64,000 bases of DNA, from positions 293,783-357,782 of the forward strand of contig NZ_JAJJWI010000002.1 in assembly GCF_020907275.1 (NCBI RefSeq), read 5' to 3'. The translations under genes and the position numbers were made by a program. Origin of the DNA: Pontibacter silvestris. GTDB taxonomy: Bacteria; Bacteroidota; Bacteroidia; Cytophagales; Hymenobacteraceae. Positions 25,000 to 34,852 of this stretch are shown here, piece after piece (the first letter of the stretch is position 1; each line of letters begins with the position of its first letter). The notes beneath the pieces are model-generated. The model was not told where the DNA came from, made no database searches, and was given only the letters and a program-made list of their open reading frames with translations.

Positions 25000-27900
25000 T
25001 TAGGAAACAACAAGTTCAAGCTCCCTTTTTTCTTTCTTCTTTGCAAGATAACTGAACACAACAGGTACAAAAAGTAATGTCGTAACAGTTGCCAGCAGCA
25101 AACCGCCAATTACAGCACGTCCTAGCGGTGCGTTTTGCTCCCCTCCTTCACCTAAGCCTAACGACATAGGTAACATACCTATAATCATGGCTAAGGCTGT
25201 CATCAGAATTGGGCGCAAGCGCGTACGACCAGCTTCCAAAGCAGCTTCGAAAGGAGAAAGGTTGGTTTCCTGTAAGGTGTCTGAAGCAAAATTCACCATC
25301 AGGATACTGTTTGCAGTCGCAACACCCACGCTCATGATAGTTCCCATTAAAGATGGGATACTGAATGGTGTTTGGGTCAGAAACAGCATCCAGATCATGC
25401 CGCACATAGCTCCTGGCAGGGCTGTAATAATAATAAAAGGCAGCCGGAAAGACTGAAAGTTTACTACCATCAGCAGGTACACCAGTAAAGCGGCAAACAC
25501 AAGACCGATGCCCAGGCGGGTAAATGCACTCTTCATGCTCTCTACCTGGCCATTTACAACTATTTTATTACCTGGCTTAAGCTGCTCATTATACTTTGCG
25601 ACAATATTATCTATTTCGCCTGATACAGACCCCAGATCGGTTTTCTCAACGGAAGCATAAACATCATAGACCAATTCTGTATTATATCGATTAATGATAA
25701 CTGGAGCAGCTTTTCGTTTAATGCTGGTTACGTTTGAGAGCAATTGCGGAGTAATTTCACCTTTATTTAAAACCAAAGGTGTTTGCAGCACCTGATCCAG
25801 GGAAGCCAATTTATTAGGAGGTGTTTGCACCGCAATCAAGTAAGGATATCCGGTCTTAGGGTCGGACCAGTAATTGGGCTGCACCTGTGCTGAGCCACTT
25901 AATGAAATCATCAGGTTGTTAGCTATCTGGCGTTCGCTCATGCCAAACTGGATGGCACGCTCCCTATCTACTTCTAAGAAAAGCTCCGGCGCATCTAGTA
26001 CCTGATGCAGCCGTGCATCTACAATGCCAGGTACTAAGGACAAGTCTTTCTGAATTGCCCTGGCTACTTTTACGTTGTTCTCTCTGTCATTACCGATAAC
26101 CTGCACATCAATGCTAGCTGTAAGTCCAAAATTGAGAATTTGAGTTACAATGTCAGAAGCCTGATAGAAGAACGTAACTTCGGGTAATCTTTCATGAAGA
26201 ATGTCGCGCAGCTTGCGGGTATATTCTAAGGTTGGTTTAGACCTTACTTCGGATAAAGCAACCAGTAACTCAGCATCTGAAGAACCTAAGGTAGCATTAT
26301 CTATAAAAGTAAAGTTATATGCTTCTGCCGTAAGCCCGATGTTACTGATAATAGACTCCACTTCCTCTTCAGGAATTGTTTCCCGAATGATTCCTTCTAC
26401 CTGCGCAGCTATTTTTTCTGTTTCTTCCAGTCGTAATCCAGCCGGAGCTCTCATGTGCAGCCGAAACTGGCCAGCATCAACCGTCGGAAAAAAGTCTCTT
26501 CCTGTAAAAGGTACAAGGCAAGCTGTAAAAGCAACTACTACCACAAAAATAACCAGTACTTTTTTTCTGTGAGTTAGTGTCCAGCGAAGCGTTGACATAT
26601 AACCCGTCTGTAGCCTTTCAAAAGCTTTGTTAAAAGAGGTATGTAACTTATAAAACCTACCTTGGGAGGAGTATGCATGGTCTTCAGAGGCAAGTAGCAG
26701 ATCAGCTAGTGTGGGCACCAGCGTTCTGGAAAGTAAATAAGAAGCCAGCATGGCGAAAACAATTGCCATAGCCATTGGTCCGAAAAGATAATATGCCGGC
26801 CCCTCTAAAAACAGAACGGAGATAAAAACAATACATATGGTAAGTGTCGCTACCAGCGTCGGTGTGGCAATTTGCTGGGCTCCTTCAACAATCGCTTTCC
26901 GTAAGGGCAGGCCCAACTCCTGGTTACGGTGGATGTTTTCAATAGTCACTGTAGCATCATCCACTAATATGCCTATTGCCAGAGCCAGTCCACTTAATGT
27001 CATAATGTTCAGCGTTTCGCCCAACAGGTACATTATAATAAGAGAAGCAAGAATGGATAGCGGAATAGAAATGGCGACTATTAAGGTGCTTCGCCAGCTT
27101 CCCAGGAAAAGCAGAATCATAGCGGCAGTTAACATGGCAGCTATAATTCCTTCTACCACTACACCATGTATGGAGGCTTTAACAAATACTGACTGGTCTG
27201 ACAGCTCTACAATCTTAAGGCTCTTAGGAGCAGCTGCCCGTACTTCAGGTAAAATTTTATTCCTGATTTCGTCTACAACAGCCGTGGTAGAGGCATTACC
27301 AGACTTTGTAATGCTTATTAAAGTACCTTTTACTCCCCCCTCCTTTATAATATTCGCCTGAATGTCAGACCCATCATGTACGTAGGCCACATCACGCATA
27401 TGAATGGTAACTCCATTTACCTGTTTGATAGGAATATCGTTAAGTGCAGAAAGAATTTCCGGCCTGGAATTCAGTCTGACAGAGTACTCTCTTTCACCAA
27501 GCCTTGCTGACCCACCAGGCAATGTTAAATTCTGAACAGATACAGCGTTTACTATTTCCTCCGGAGTTACTCCCCGGGCCATCATTAAGTCTGGGGCTAA
27601 GTCTACCTGTATTTGGCGGCTTTTCCCTCCGAAAGGAACCGACATACGAGTACCGCGCACTGTTTTAAGCTTGGGTCGAATGCGCGTGCGAACATAATCA
27701 TAAACCTGTGCTTCTGATAAGCTATCGGAAGAAAAACCTAGCTGTAGAATAGGAACATCGGTGGCATTGTAGCGGAGAATGAGTGGCGGCTGCGTTCCGT
27801 TCGGCATCCTTCGGATAATTGATTGTGCACTGGCTGCAGCCTGGGTAACTGCTTCTTCTATTTTAACATCAGGTTGGAAAAATATTTTGACTACGGCAAC

Positions 27901-28164
27901 GCCACTATGTGTCTGCGATTCTATTTTACTGACATTACTCACGTTGCTGGAGATCGTGCTTTCGCTCCAGTTCGTAATCATCTTATCCATTTCATCAGTA
28001 GAGAGTCCTTTATAAGACCAGATTACATTAACAACAGGAATATTAATGTTCGGGAAGATGTCTGTAGGTGTCCGGAGAATGGAGAGCACACCCATTATCA
28101 GGATCAGTAAAGCCATAACGGCTATGGTATACGGCCGGGTTAAGGCAAGGCGTACAATCCACAT
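25000..28164 (-). CDS. RND efflux permease, AcrB/MdtB-like (HAE type)
   Basis: A 1054-residue proton-driven inner-membrane pump with 12 helices and two large periplasmic loops, of the hydrophobe/amphiphile efflux type. Helix 4 reads LALAIGILVDDATVTIEN, with the paired aspartates of the proton relay, and GRDFFPTVDAGQF opens the second half. LRPILMTALAMIIGMLPMSLG is the helix 10-11 region. It is the first gene of the operon; the adaptor and channel follow. Multidrug or solvent export is the family expectation; no local regulator gene is present to indicate an inducer. Confidence 0.93.
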   Translation of the reverse strand: MWIVRLALTRPYTIAVMALLILIMGVLSILRTPTDIFPNINIPVVNVIWSYKGLSTDEMDKMITNWSESTISSNVSNVSKIESQTHSGVAVVKIFFQPDVKIEEAVTQAAASAQSIIRRMPNGTQPPLILRYNATDVPILQLGFSSDSLSEAQVYDYVRTRIRPKLKTVRGTRMSVPFGGKSRQIQVDLAPDLMMARGVTPEEIVNAVSVQNLTLPGGSARLGEREYSVRLNSRPEILSALNDIPIKQVNGVTIHMRDVAYVHDGSDIQANIIKEGGVKGTLISITKSGNASTTAVVDEIRNKILPEVRAAAPKSLKIVELSDQSVFVKASIHGVVVEGIIAAMLTAAMILLFLGSWRSTLIVAISIPLSILASLIIMYLLGETLNIMTLSGLALAIGILVDDATVTIENIHRNQELGLPLRKAIVEGAQQIATPTLVATLTICIVFISVLFLEGPAYYLFGPMAMAIVFAMLASYLLSRTLVPTLADLLLASEDHAYSSQGRFYKLHTSFNKAFERLQTGYMSTLRWTLTHRKKVLVIFVVVVAFTACLVPFTGRDFFPTVDAGQFRLHMRAPAGLRLEETEKIAAQVEGIIRETIPEEEVESIISNIGLTAEAYNFTFIDNATLGSSDAELLVALSEVRSKPTLEYTRKLRDILHERLPEVTFFYQASDIVTQILNFGLTASIDVQVIGNDRENNVKVARAIQKDLSLVPGIVDARLHQVLDAPELFLEVDRERAIQFGMSERQIANNLMISLSGSAQVQPNYWSDPKTGYPYLIAVQTPPNKLASLDQVLQTPLVLNKGEITPQLLSNVTSIKRKAAPVIINRYNTELVYDVYASVEKTDLGSVSGEIDNIVAKYNEQLKPGNKIVVNGQVESMKSAFTRLGIGLVFAALLVYLLMVVNFQSFRLPFIIITALPGAMCGMIWMLFLTQTPFSIPSLMGTIMSVGVATANSILMVNFASDTLQETNLSPFEAALEAGRTRLRPILMTALAMIIGMLPMSLGLGEGGEQNAPLGRAVIGGLLLATVTTLLFVPVVFSYLAKKKEKRELELVVS

Positions 28165-28539
28165 AAGCTTGTTGTAAAAGTATATTAATAGGCAATGGTT
28201 CTAATTACTAACAGCTTTAATCGTCTTAAGAATATAGGCAATCAGATTCAAAAGCTGATTCTACAGGAGATCCAGCGTACTAATGTTAAAACACTGTTTT
28301 AAACAATGCCAACTCCTGTCAAAGAAACACAAGCACAACTTAGCGAATAAATACGATAAACAAAATACAAACTTTGTTAAGTTGATAATATCTCAATATA
28401 TAGCTGTTTTTTTTGGCATGAGAGTAAAGGTGATTATAATTGTACCTGATGTCATTTTAACTAAAAGGCGATATTTAGCTCCTGATTCTGTCTCAGAAAA
28501 AATATTTTCAAAATTTCATCAACTAAAACAACAACCCAT
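28165..28539. other. Intergenic region upstream of the RND operon
   Basis: This A/T-rich stretch should hold the RND operon promoter: TACTTTTA on the minus strand just before the ATG differs by one base from a -7 box. A plus-strand open frame of 97 codons (28283-28576) crosses into the repeated element but has an atypical composition and no recognisable domain; I do not call it a gene. Confidence 0.45.
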
Positions 28540-28627
28540 CCGTATAAACAAATGGCTAAAAGTTGTAAAGTTTTGAAATAAACTTGCAAAGAGAGAGGCT
28601 CCTATCTGATAGGAGCCTCTTTTTTTA
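28540..28627 (+). ncRNA. Putative small RNA or 3' module, copy B
   Basis: Second copy of the element at 22292. The first 33 bases match copy A except at two positions, and one of these turns a C-G pair into a U-G pair in the first hairpin (CCGT/ATGG), keeping it paired. AAGTTT..AAACTT forms the second hairpin. The terminator is a perfect 12-bp stem (28594-28605/28609-28620) followed by seven T on the plus strand. On the minus strand the T-tract is poor, so termination of a plus transcript is the better reading, although flanking genes are all minus. The czcB stop lies 34 bases beyond. Confidence 0.45.
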
Positions 28628-28660
28628 TTTTAGTTTTTTTATTAGACTGGATCAGGGCAG

Positions 28661-29851
28661 TTAATCCTCTGAAACTTCTGCTTTCATTTTTTCTGCAAGA
28701 ATAAAATAAGCACCTCGTTGTACTACTGTAGAATTAGCAGGTAAGCTCTCTATGAGAGATACTTCTGTATAACCATTTTCTGTAACCCCTGTTTCGACAG
28801 GTAACATTCTGAAAGTTGTGCTACCTGCTTTTAAGAAGATATGGGGTTTGCTCTGGTACAGTACCACGGCCTCTTCCGGCAGCGATGGTACTGCATGTTT
28901 ACCAGTAAGAATGTTAGCATTGATGAACATACCTGGCAGGAGCCCTTTATGTGTGTTGTTTTTAATTTCGGCATGAACCGGAACTACCCTTGACTCGCCT
29001 TCAAAAGATTTACCAACAGCAAACACTTCAGCTTCTATTTCATCAGAGGCAACATTTGGGAGTGTAAATATAACTTTCTGCCCTTTTTCTAATTTATGGA
29101 AATCTTTCTCGAATACATTCAAGTCCAAGTGTAGGTGATGATCATCAACTAATTGCAGTATAGGCTTATTTGGTTCTGCAAAGGTACCGATATTAGCTTC
29201 TATTTCCTGCACATAACCGCTTATAGGCGCTATGAGATTGATGGTAGACGTTATGTTTCCAGCCTCTACTCGTTTAGGTGATATACCAAATGTTTGAAGC
29301 TGGGTAGCCAGTGCTTTAAGTTTAGCCTGTTGTACCTGAAGGTCTGTATGTGCCTGCTCAAACTTTTTTCTTGCCCCAACCTGTTCATCTGACAACGTTT
29401 TCTGCCGCTCAAAATCCTGTTCTGCAAAAGCCAATTGGTTACGGGTGGTCAGGTAGTCCTGCTGCAGCTTTATCAATTCTGGATTTTCGATAGTCGCCAG
29501 CACCTTTCCTTTCTGTACGAAATCACCTTCAACAATTGTAATGGAACGTACCATGCCTCCAATCAGCGGACTTACACTAGCCCTGCCTTGCGGCGGTAAA
29601 GAGAGCTGGCCATTTGCCTGTATTCTTGTTGATAGTTCCCGTTCCTGTAGTGGCCCTACCTCTATCTCGCTTACTTCCTGCTGCTCCTGAGAAAACTGAA
29701 CAAGTTGCGCGTCAAGAGGGGCGTTGGAGGAAGCTGTGTTTCCATTTTCAGTAGTAACATCTGCTTGAGTGCTACTATCAGTTTTGGTGCAGGCTGTTAC
29801 AGCAAGCATACCTGCTATAGTTATAGATAATATATAGTTGTGCTTTAACAT
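28661..29851 (-). CDS. czcB: Heavy-metal RND efflux adaptor, CzcB/CusB-like lipoprotein
   Basis: A 396-residue membrane fusion protein anchored as a lipoprotein (signal ending LAVTAC, Cys21). The order is lipoyl half (SVSPLIGGMVRSITIVEGDFVQKG), alpha hairpin, second lipoyl half (INLIAPISGYVQEIEANIG), beta barrel and C-terminal domain. It starts 2 bases after the end of the CzcA-TolC gene, so they are coupled. No N-terminal His- or Met-rich metal-binding tail is visible, so metal specificity must come from the pump. Confidence 0.9.
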   Translation of the reverse strand: MLKHNYILSITIAGMLAVTACTKTDSSTQADVTTENGNTASSNAPLDAQLVQFSQEQQEVSEIEVGPLQERELSTRIQANGQLSLPPQGRASVSPLIGGMVRSITIVEGDFVQKGKVLATIENPELIKLQQDYLTTRNQLAFAEQDFERQKTLSDEQVGARKKFEQAHTDLQVQQAKLKALATQLQTFGISPKRVEAGNITSTINLIAPISGYVQEIEANIGTFAEPNKPILQLVDDHHLHLDLNVFEKDFHKLEKGQKVIFTLPNVASDEIEAEVFAVGKSFEGESRVVPVHAEIKNNTHKGLLPGMFINANILTGKHAVPSLPEEAVVLYQSKPHIFLKAGSTTFRMLPVETGVTENGYTEVSLIESLPANSTVVQRGAYFILAEKMKAEVSED

Positions 29852-29853
29852 GA

Positions 29854-32800
29854 CTATTCGGCTCCGGATAAAAATTGTAAGTTGATAATACTCTGGTTGT
29901 AGTTTAAAAGAGAATTCAGATGTTCAGAACGTAACTGGTAAGCCTGCTCCATCGCCTGTACATAGGCTATATAATCCACCTCTCCTAACCTGAAGCTAAG
30001 ATCGGCTGCCTTCTCTAGTTGTGCTGCTTGCTGGAGAGCTCCCTGCTCATAATACTGCAACATATCTGCTTCTTTCTGAAACTGCTGCACGGCATTCTGT
30101 AATTCAGTCTGAAGTGCCTGTTGCTGCGCCTCTGCCTGACTTCTTGCTGCTTCATTATTAAGCTCTGCTGCCTTAATCCGTGACTTTTGTGCTCCAAACC
30201 ATAATGGTATTGCAATACCTGCCTCCACTCCTGTAAAACGGTCTGAATAGCCGTAAAGCCTACCAGGCTCACCTACAGGGCTTTCTCCTATAAATGTCTG
30301 GTTAAAATATCCAACAGATAAATCAGGCATTAATCTGGCATGTTCCAGTTTTGCTTGATGCGCTGCAATATGTACATCTGTATAGAGCAGATCCTTAATA
30401 AGTTGTGAAGCCACAGTTGAATCTGTGGTTAAAGTAAAACTATAGTGAACAGGATCTTCTACGGCAAAAGCAACAGCACCTTCTGGAGCGTGTATGAGCT
30501 GTTTAAGCTTATTTTCTGCAATTCTGGTGTCTGCTTTTACTCTGGCTAATTCTGCACGTAATGATAATCTCTTTGTTTCGGCTGTGGCACGCTCCAGAGC
30601 ACCTGTTTCTCCTGTTTCCTGCCGAAGTACAGCCGCACGCTCAAATCTGCTATATAATGAGTCATGTGCCAGCAACAGCTTTTGCAGAGCATGCAAGTGC
30701 TGTAGGGTTTCAAATGCCAGCTTTACATCTCTTGTTAACTGCCTTTGTACTACCTGTTGCCTTAGCTCAGCCCGGTTTGCCTGCGCACCTGCCAGCTTCG
30801 CTTGCTGTGCATATACCGTCGGGAAAGCAAATTGCTGAGAAACAGCAATGTATTCATCAGTTTCAACAGTGTTGATTTGCCCCCGGGAGTAACTCAGGTT
30901 CGTTTTAGGCAAATCGATAGCAGCGTGTTTTAGCGTTCTCTGTCGTTCTGCCTCAAGTGAGGCAGCTTTTAGACTTTGGTTATGTTCTTGGGCATATTTC
31001 AGTGCCTCCTGCAAATTTAACACCTGAGGTTCACCCTGTGCCTGGGCTTTACCTGCAAAACTTATAGTTGTGCTTAAAACCAGCAGTATGAAAGTTTTCA
31101 CATAAACAGGCTTAAGTTTTTTCTCTTCTCTGGATGTAAAAATAAAATACAGCACAGGCAGCACGACTAGTGTAAGCATAGTAGATGTGACCAAGCCTCC
31201 AATGACCACTGTTGCCAGTGGTTTTTGTACTTCGGCCCCGGCGGAAGATGAAAGCGCCATGGGTAGGAAACCTAGCGCAGCGACTGAGGCTGTCATTAAC
31301 ACAGGTCGCAGGCGTATAGTAGTCCCTTTTATGACACGCTCGTATACATCTTCCACGCCCTCGCGCTTTAGCTGATTAAAATAACCAATCAGTACGATCC
31401 CGTTTAATACGGCTACACCAAATAAGGCTATAAATCCTACTCCTGCTGAAATACTGAAAGGCATATCCCGTAACCAGAGGGCAAACACTCCTCCTATGGC
31501 TGCCAGAGGTATAGCACTGAAAATAAGAAGACTTTGCTTTACAGACTTAAAGGTGAAATATAAAAGCATCAGGATAAGTAGTAGGGCTATTGGTACTGCC
31601 ACCTGAAGCCTTTCTTTAGCGTTTACCAGGTTCTCAAACTGCCCTCCATATGTGGTATAGTAACCAGCAGGCATGTTCAGTTTATCTGCCAACAGCACTT
31701 TAACTTCTGATACAACAGACTCAATATCCCGATCGCGAACGTTGAAACCTACTGTGATTCTGCGACGGCCCTCTTCACGTGAAATTTGCATCGGGCCATC
31801 TTCAAAACGGATATCAGCTACCTGTTGTAATGGTATCTGTCCTCCGTTGGGCAGAGACAAGTATAGGTTTTCTAAGTCACTTAAACTAGCACGCCTCTCC
31901 TGTTGCAGGCGCACAACCAGGTCGAACTTGCGATCGCCTTCATACACTGCTCCGGCTGCCTGTCCGGCAAAGGCGGTTCTAAGTAAAGTGTTTATGTCAG
32001 AAACCTGCAGGCCGTACTGCGCCAAGCGTGAGCGATTATAATCCACTACAATCTGAGGCAGGCCAGTTACTTCTTCTACGAAAATATCCTGCACTCCAGC
32101 AACAGGCTTTATAATTTTCTCCGCCTGGTTGGCTAAGTCTGTCAGCTTATCCAGGTCTTCTCCGAATATTTTAATAGCCACATCTTGTCGGGCACCGGTA
32201 ATCAACTCATTAAAGCGAAGCTGCATCGGCTGTTGAAAGCCATAGTTCACCCCTGGAATAACCCGCAAAGCCGCATCCATTCTAGAAGCTAGTTCTTCTT
32301 TCGTGCTGGCGCTGGTCCACTCGTCCTTGTCTTTTAGCAGAATCATGACGTCAGCAGCCTCAATAGGCATAGGGTCAGTCGGAATTTCGGCAGTACCAAT
32401 TTTACCGATAACCTCATCTACCTCAGGGAAATCGCGCTGAAGAATTTCGCTTACCTTTGTGGTGGTCTTAATTGTTTGCTCCAGCGATGCCCCTGGCACC
32501 AAGCGCAGGTCCATGGCAAAATCCCCCTCATCCAGAGATGGAATAAACTCACCGCCCAGGCTACTGAAAACAAACAGGCTGGTTGCCAGCAAGGCCATAG
32601 CGATGCCTAATACTACCGCTTTGCTATGGAGGGCAAAGCGTATAACAGGCTGGTACCAATGCATCAGGCGATCCATAATCTTATCTGAAATATTGCGTTT
32701 GTGCTTTGTTTTCTTGCTAAGAAGCAGCGTAGATACCATCGGCACGTAAGTCAGAGAAAGTATAAAAGCTCCTAAAATGGCAAAGCTTACAGTCTGTGCC

Positions 32801-34236
32801 ATTGGTTTGAACATTTTCCCTTCTATACCCACCAAAGCTAAGATAGGCAGATACACAATTAGGATAATGATCATACCAAAAGCTGCTGAGTTCATGATTT
32901 TGGAGGCAGCACTTTCTACTTCCAGATCCATCTCCCGCTGTGTAAGTTTGCGAAGCGGCGAGTCCATGTTCTTTATCACAATGAAATGAAGCACACTTTC
33001 TACAATGATGACGGCACCATCTACAATTAAACCAAAATCTATGGCCCCTAGGCTCATTAGGTTACCAGAGACTCCAAAGAGATTCATTAAGCTGATAGCA
33101 AACAACATCGCAAGTGGAATAACTGAAGCTACCACCAGTCCTGCACGAAGATTACCAAGCAGCAGCACAAGTACAAAGATTACAATTAGGCCTCCTTCTA
33201 TCAGATTTTTAGCCACTGTGTTTACAGCACGTCCTACCAGTTCACTTCTGTCCAGGTAAGCGTCAATAATCAAGCCTTCGGGTAAAGTCTCCTGCACTTC
33301 TGCCACACGAGCTTTTACATTATCAATTACTTCTGAAGAGTTTGCCCCTTTGTACATCAGTACAATGCCACCTACTACCTCCCCTTCTGTGTTTCGTGTT
33401 AGCGCTCCATACCGTACTGGATGGCCGTATTGTACGGATGCTACGTCACTAACCAGCACTGGTAAGCCCTGGCTATTCTTAACCACAACTTTCTCAATAT
33501 CCTCCAGACTGTTTACCATGCCCAAGCCACGGATAAAGAAAGCGCTTTGGTTCTTCTCAATATAAGCAGCACCTGTATTTTCGCTGTTCACACTGATGGC
33601 ATCCAGTATGTCAGGCACTGTAAGGTTCAGGCTGCGGAGCCTGTCCGGGTTAAGCGCAACTTCATATTCTTTCAAATAGCCTCCAAAGCTACTTACATCG
33701 GCTACGCCCTTAATGCCCAGCAATTGCCGCCGCACAATCCAGTCCTGAATGGTACGCAATTCCATTGCATCGTACTTCTTAGGGCTATTCGAATCTGCAT
33801 GTAAGGTGTACTGATAAATCTCGCCCAGACCTGTTGTTACCGGTGCCATTTCGGGTGTGCCAACTCCTGCCGGTATATCTTCAGCAGCTTCGTCAATACG
33901 TTCTTTAATCATTTGACGGGCCAGGTAAATATCTACATCGTCTTCAAAAACAACAGTAATTACAGATAGTCCAAACCTGGACACAGATCGTAACTCGACC
34001 ATGTCGGGCACATTGGCCAGGGCAATTTCGATGGGTGTGGTGATAAAGCGTTCTACCTCCTGCGCCGCCAGCGTAGGAGAAGATGTTACCACCTGTACCT
34101 GGTTATTGGTGATATCTGGATTAGCATCAATCGGCAGCTTTGTCAGGTTGTAAATACCTACTGCAACTAACACCACCACCATCAGCCCAATAACCAGTTT
34201 ATTATGGATAGAAAAACTGATAATCTTCTGAAACAT
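29854..34236 (-). CDS. czcA: CzcA-type heavy-metal RND pump fused to a TolC-family channel
   Basis: A 1460-residue fusion. Residues 1 to about 1035 are a complete heavy-metal RND permease with 12 helices; helix 4 reads AIDFGLIVDGAVIIVE, the DFGx3DGAV form of the zinc/cobalt/cadmium/nickel pumps, not the copper/silver form. Residues from about 1067 form a TolC-like channel (LNLQEALKYAQEHNQSLKAA). Between them is a second signal-peptide-like segment. I chose the ATG at 34236 (MFQKIISFSIHNK); the frame opens at a TTG at 34308. This fusion is recurrent in Bacteroidota; plain CzcA is about 1040 residues. Export of divalent metal ions across both membranes together with CzcB is the expected role. 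Confidence 0.92.
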   Translation of the reverse strand: MFQKIISFSIHNKLVIGLMVVVLVAVGIYNLTKLPIDANPDITNNQVQVVTSSPTLAAQEVERFITTPIEIALANVPDMVELRSVSRFGLSVITVVFEDDVDIYLARQMIKERIDEAAEDIPAGVGTPEMAPVTTGLGEIYQYTLHADSNSPKKYDAMELRTIQDWIVRRQLLGIKGVADVSSFGGYLKEYEVALNPDRLRSLNLTVPDILDAISVNSENTGAAYIEKNQSAFFIRGLGMVNSLEDIEKVVVKNSQGLPVLVSDVASVQYGHPVRYGALTRNTEGEVVGGIVLMYKGANSSEVIDNVKARVAEVQETLPEGLIIDAYLDRSELVGRAVNTVAKNLIEGGLIVIFVLVLLLGNLRAGLVVASVIPLAMLFAISLMNLFGVSGNLMSLGAIDFGLIVDGAVIIVESVLHFIVIKNMDSPLRKLTQREMDLEVESAASKIMNSAAFGMIIILIVYLPILALVGIEGKMFKPMAQTVSFAILGAFILSLTYVPMVSTLLLSKKTKHKRNISDKIMDRLMHWYQPVIRFALHSKAVVLGIAMALLATSLFVFSSLGGEFIPSLDEGDFAMDLRLVPGASLEQTIKTTTKVSEILQRDFPEVDEVIGKIGTAEIPTDPMPIEAADVMILLKDKDEWTSASTKEELASRMDAALRVIPGVNYGFQQPMQLRFNELITGARQDVAIKIFGEDLDKLTDLANQAEKIIKPVAGVQDIFVEEVTGLPQIVVDYNRSRLAQYGLQVSDINTLLRTAFAGQAAGAVYEGDRKFDLVVRLQQERRASLSDLENLYLSLPNGGQIPLQQVADIRFEDGPMQISREEGRRRITVGFNVRDRDIESVVSEVKVLLADKLNMPAGYYTTYGGQFENLVNAKERLQVAVPIALLLILMLLYFTFKSVKQSLLIFSAIPLAAIGGVFALWLRDMPFSISAGVGFIALFGVAVLNGIVLIGYFNQLKREGVEDVYERVIKGTTIRLRPVLMTASVAALGFLPMALSSSAGAEVQKPLATVVIGGLVTSTMLTLVVLPVLYFIFTSREEKKLKPVYVKTFILLVLSTTISFAGKAQAQGEPQVLNLQEALKYAQEHNQSLKAASLEAERQRTLKHAAIDLPKTNLSYSRGQINTVETDEYIAVSQQFAFPTVYAQQAKLAGAQANRAELRQQVVQRQLTRDVKLAFETLQHLHALQKLLLAHDSLYSRFERAAVLRQETGETGALERATAETKRLSLRAELARVKADTRIAENKLKQLIHAPEGAVAFAVEDPVHYSFTLTTDSTVASQLIKDLLYTDVHIAAHQAKLEHARLMPDLSVGYFNQTFIGESPVGEPGRLYGYSDRFTGVEAGIAIPLWFGAQKSRIKAAELNNEAARSQAEAQQQALQTELQNAVQQFQKEADMLQYYEQGALQQAAQLEKAADLSFRLGEVDYIAYVQAMEQAYQLRSEHLNSLLNYNQSIINLQFLSGAE
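31039..31116 (-). other. Internal signal-peptide-like segment at the CzcA/TolC junction
   Basis: About residues 1041-1066 of the fusion read LKPVYVKTFILLVLSTTISF then AGKAQA, followed by QGEP: a basic n-region, a hydrophobic core and an A-X-A site. The preceding RND helix 12 should end in the cytoplasm, so the topology fits a second export signal cleaved after AQA, releasing the TolC part. Confidence 0.6.
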
Positions 34237-34520
34237 GAATAATAACTTAAAAAGGAATAAATAAACCAGCTTCTCTCTTGGCAAAACCTTATAAAAGGCA
34301 ATTACCAAGGGAGAAAAGTATTGCTATTGCCTTGAATTCTGTTACCTGTGCTTTATTGCAGAGTAATGGTCTGTAATTTATAAGAATGAACTGCCAGCTT
34401 GATCTCGGAGAACAAAGCTTATTAAAAAAACCTTTTACAATGATGGAAACTATTGTTATAACATGGCAAAATATCCTGTATTAATGAGATACAGGTAGAG
34501 AATTGAAGGCAATTGTAAAC
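34237..34520. other. Spacer between the DUF6660-like gene and czcA
   Basis: A 284-base spacer in the metal-efflux locus. CCTGTAT/ATACAGG (about 34475-34493) can form a 7-bp hairpin just after the DUF6660-like stop, without a good T-run. No exact -7 box for czcA was found. Confidence 0.35.
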
Positions 34521-34847
34521 TTAAGCTACTTGTCGGGGAGGGTTCCAGATAGAAGAGGTGAAGTGCTTTTCGTTAGGAACAATAAAGAAAAGCGGATAGG
34601 TTTCGGGCTGTTCTATAGGTTTACGAAAGACAATGAGCTCAGGCTCTACGGCAATAGTAAAAATAGCGCAGCAGCCACAACCGCAAAATATTGGGCATGT
34701 GTTTTCATGAAAAGGGCTTTGGCCAGTAGACTGTGCCGCATCATATACATTAGGATGATGCTCATGCTTGTCCAATATCTGGTCAGTACAAGGCAAGCAA
34801 GACATCCATAGCAAATAAAGGGCAAAATATGTCGCCAGGCTTTTCAT
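34521..34847 (-). CDS. Small Cys-rich DUF6660-like exported protein
   Basis: A 108-residue protein with a signal-like N-terminus (MKSLATYFALYLLWMSCLPC) followed by a His-rich patch (DKHEHH) and a cysteine cluster (CPIFCGCGCC). This pattern fits the DUF6660 family of Bacteroidota, typically found just upstream of CzcA/CusA genes, as here. A role in sensing or binding metal at the cell surface is an inference from cysteines, histidines and context. The plus-strand frame over the same DNA lacks any recognisable feature. A strong promoter match lies directly upstream. Confidence 0.75.
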   Translation of the reverse strand: MKSLATYFALYLLWMSCLPCTDQILDKHEHHPNVYDAAQSTGQSPFHENTCPIFCGCGCCAIFTIAVEPELIVFRKPIEQPETYPLFFIVPNEKHFTSSIWNPPRQVA

Positions 34848-34852
34848 TATAG

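Noticed and set aside
28283..28576. 97-codon plus-strand ORF as a protein gene
   Set aside because: Unusual composition, no domain, and it runs through the hairpin element; the matching stretch in copy A has no start codon. Kept only as an alternative reading of the element.
34503..34811. Plus-strand ORF opposite the DUF6660-like gene
   Set aside because: The minus frame has signal sequence, Cys cluster and a promoter; the plus frame has none.
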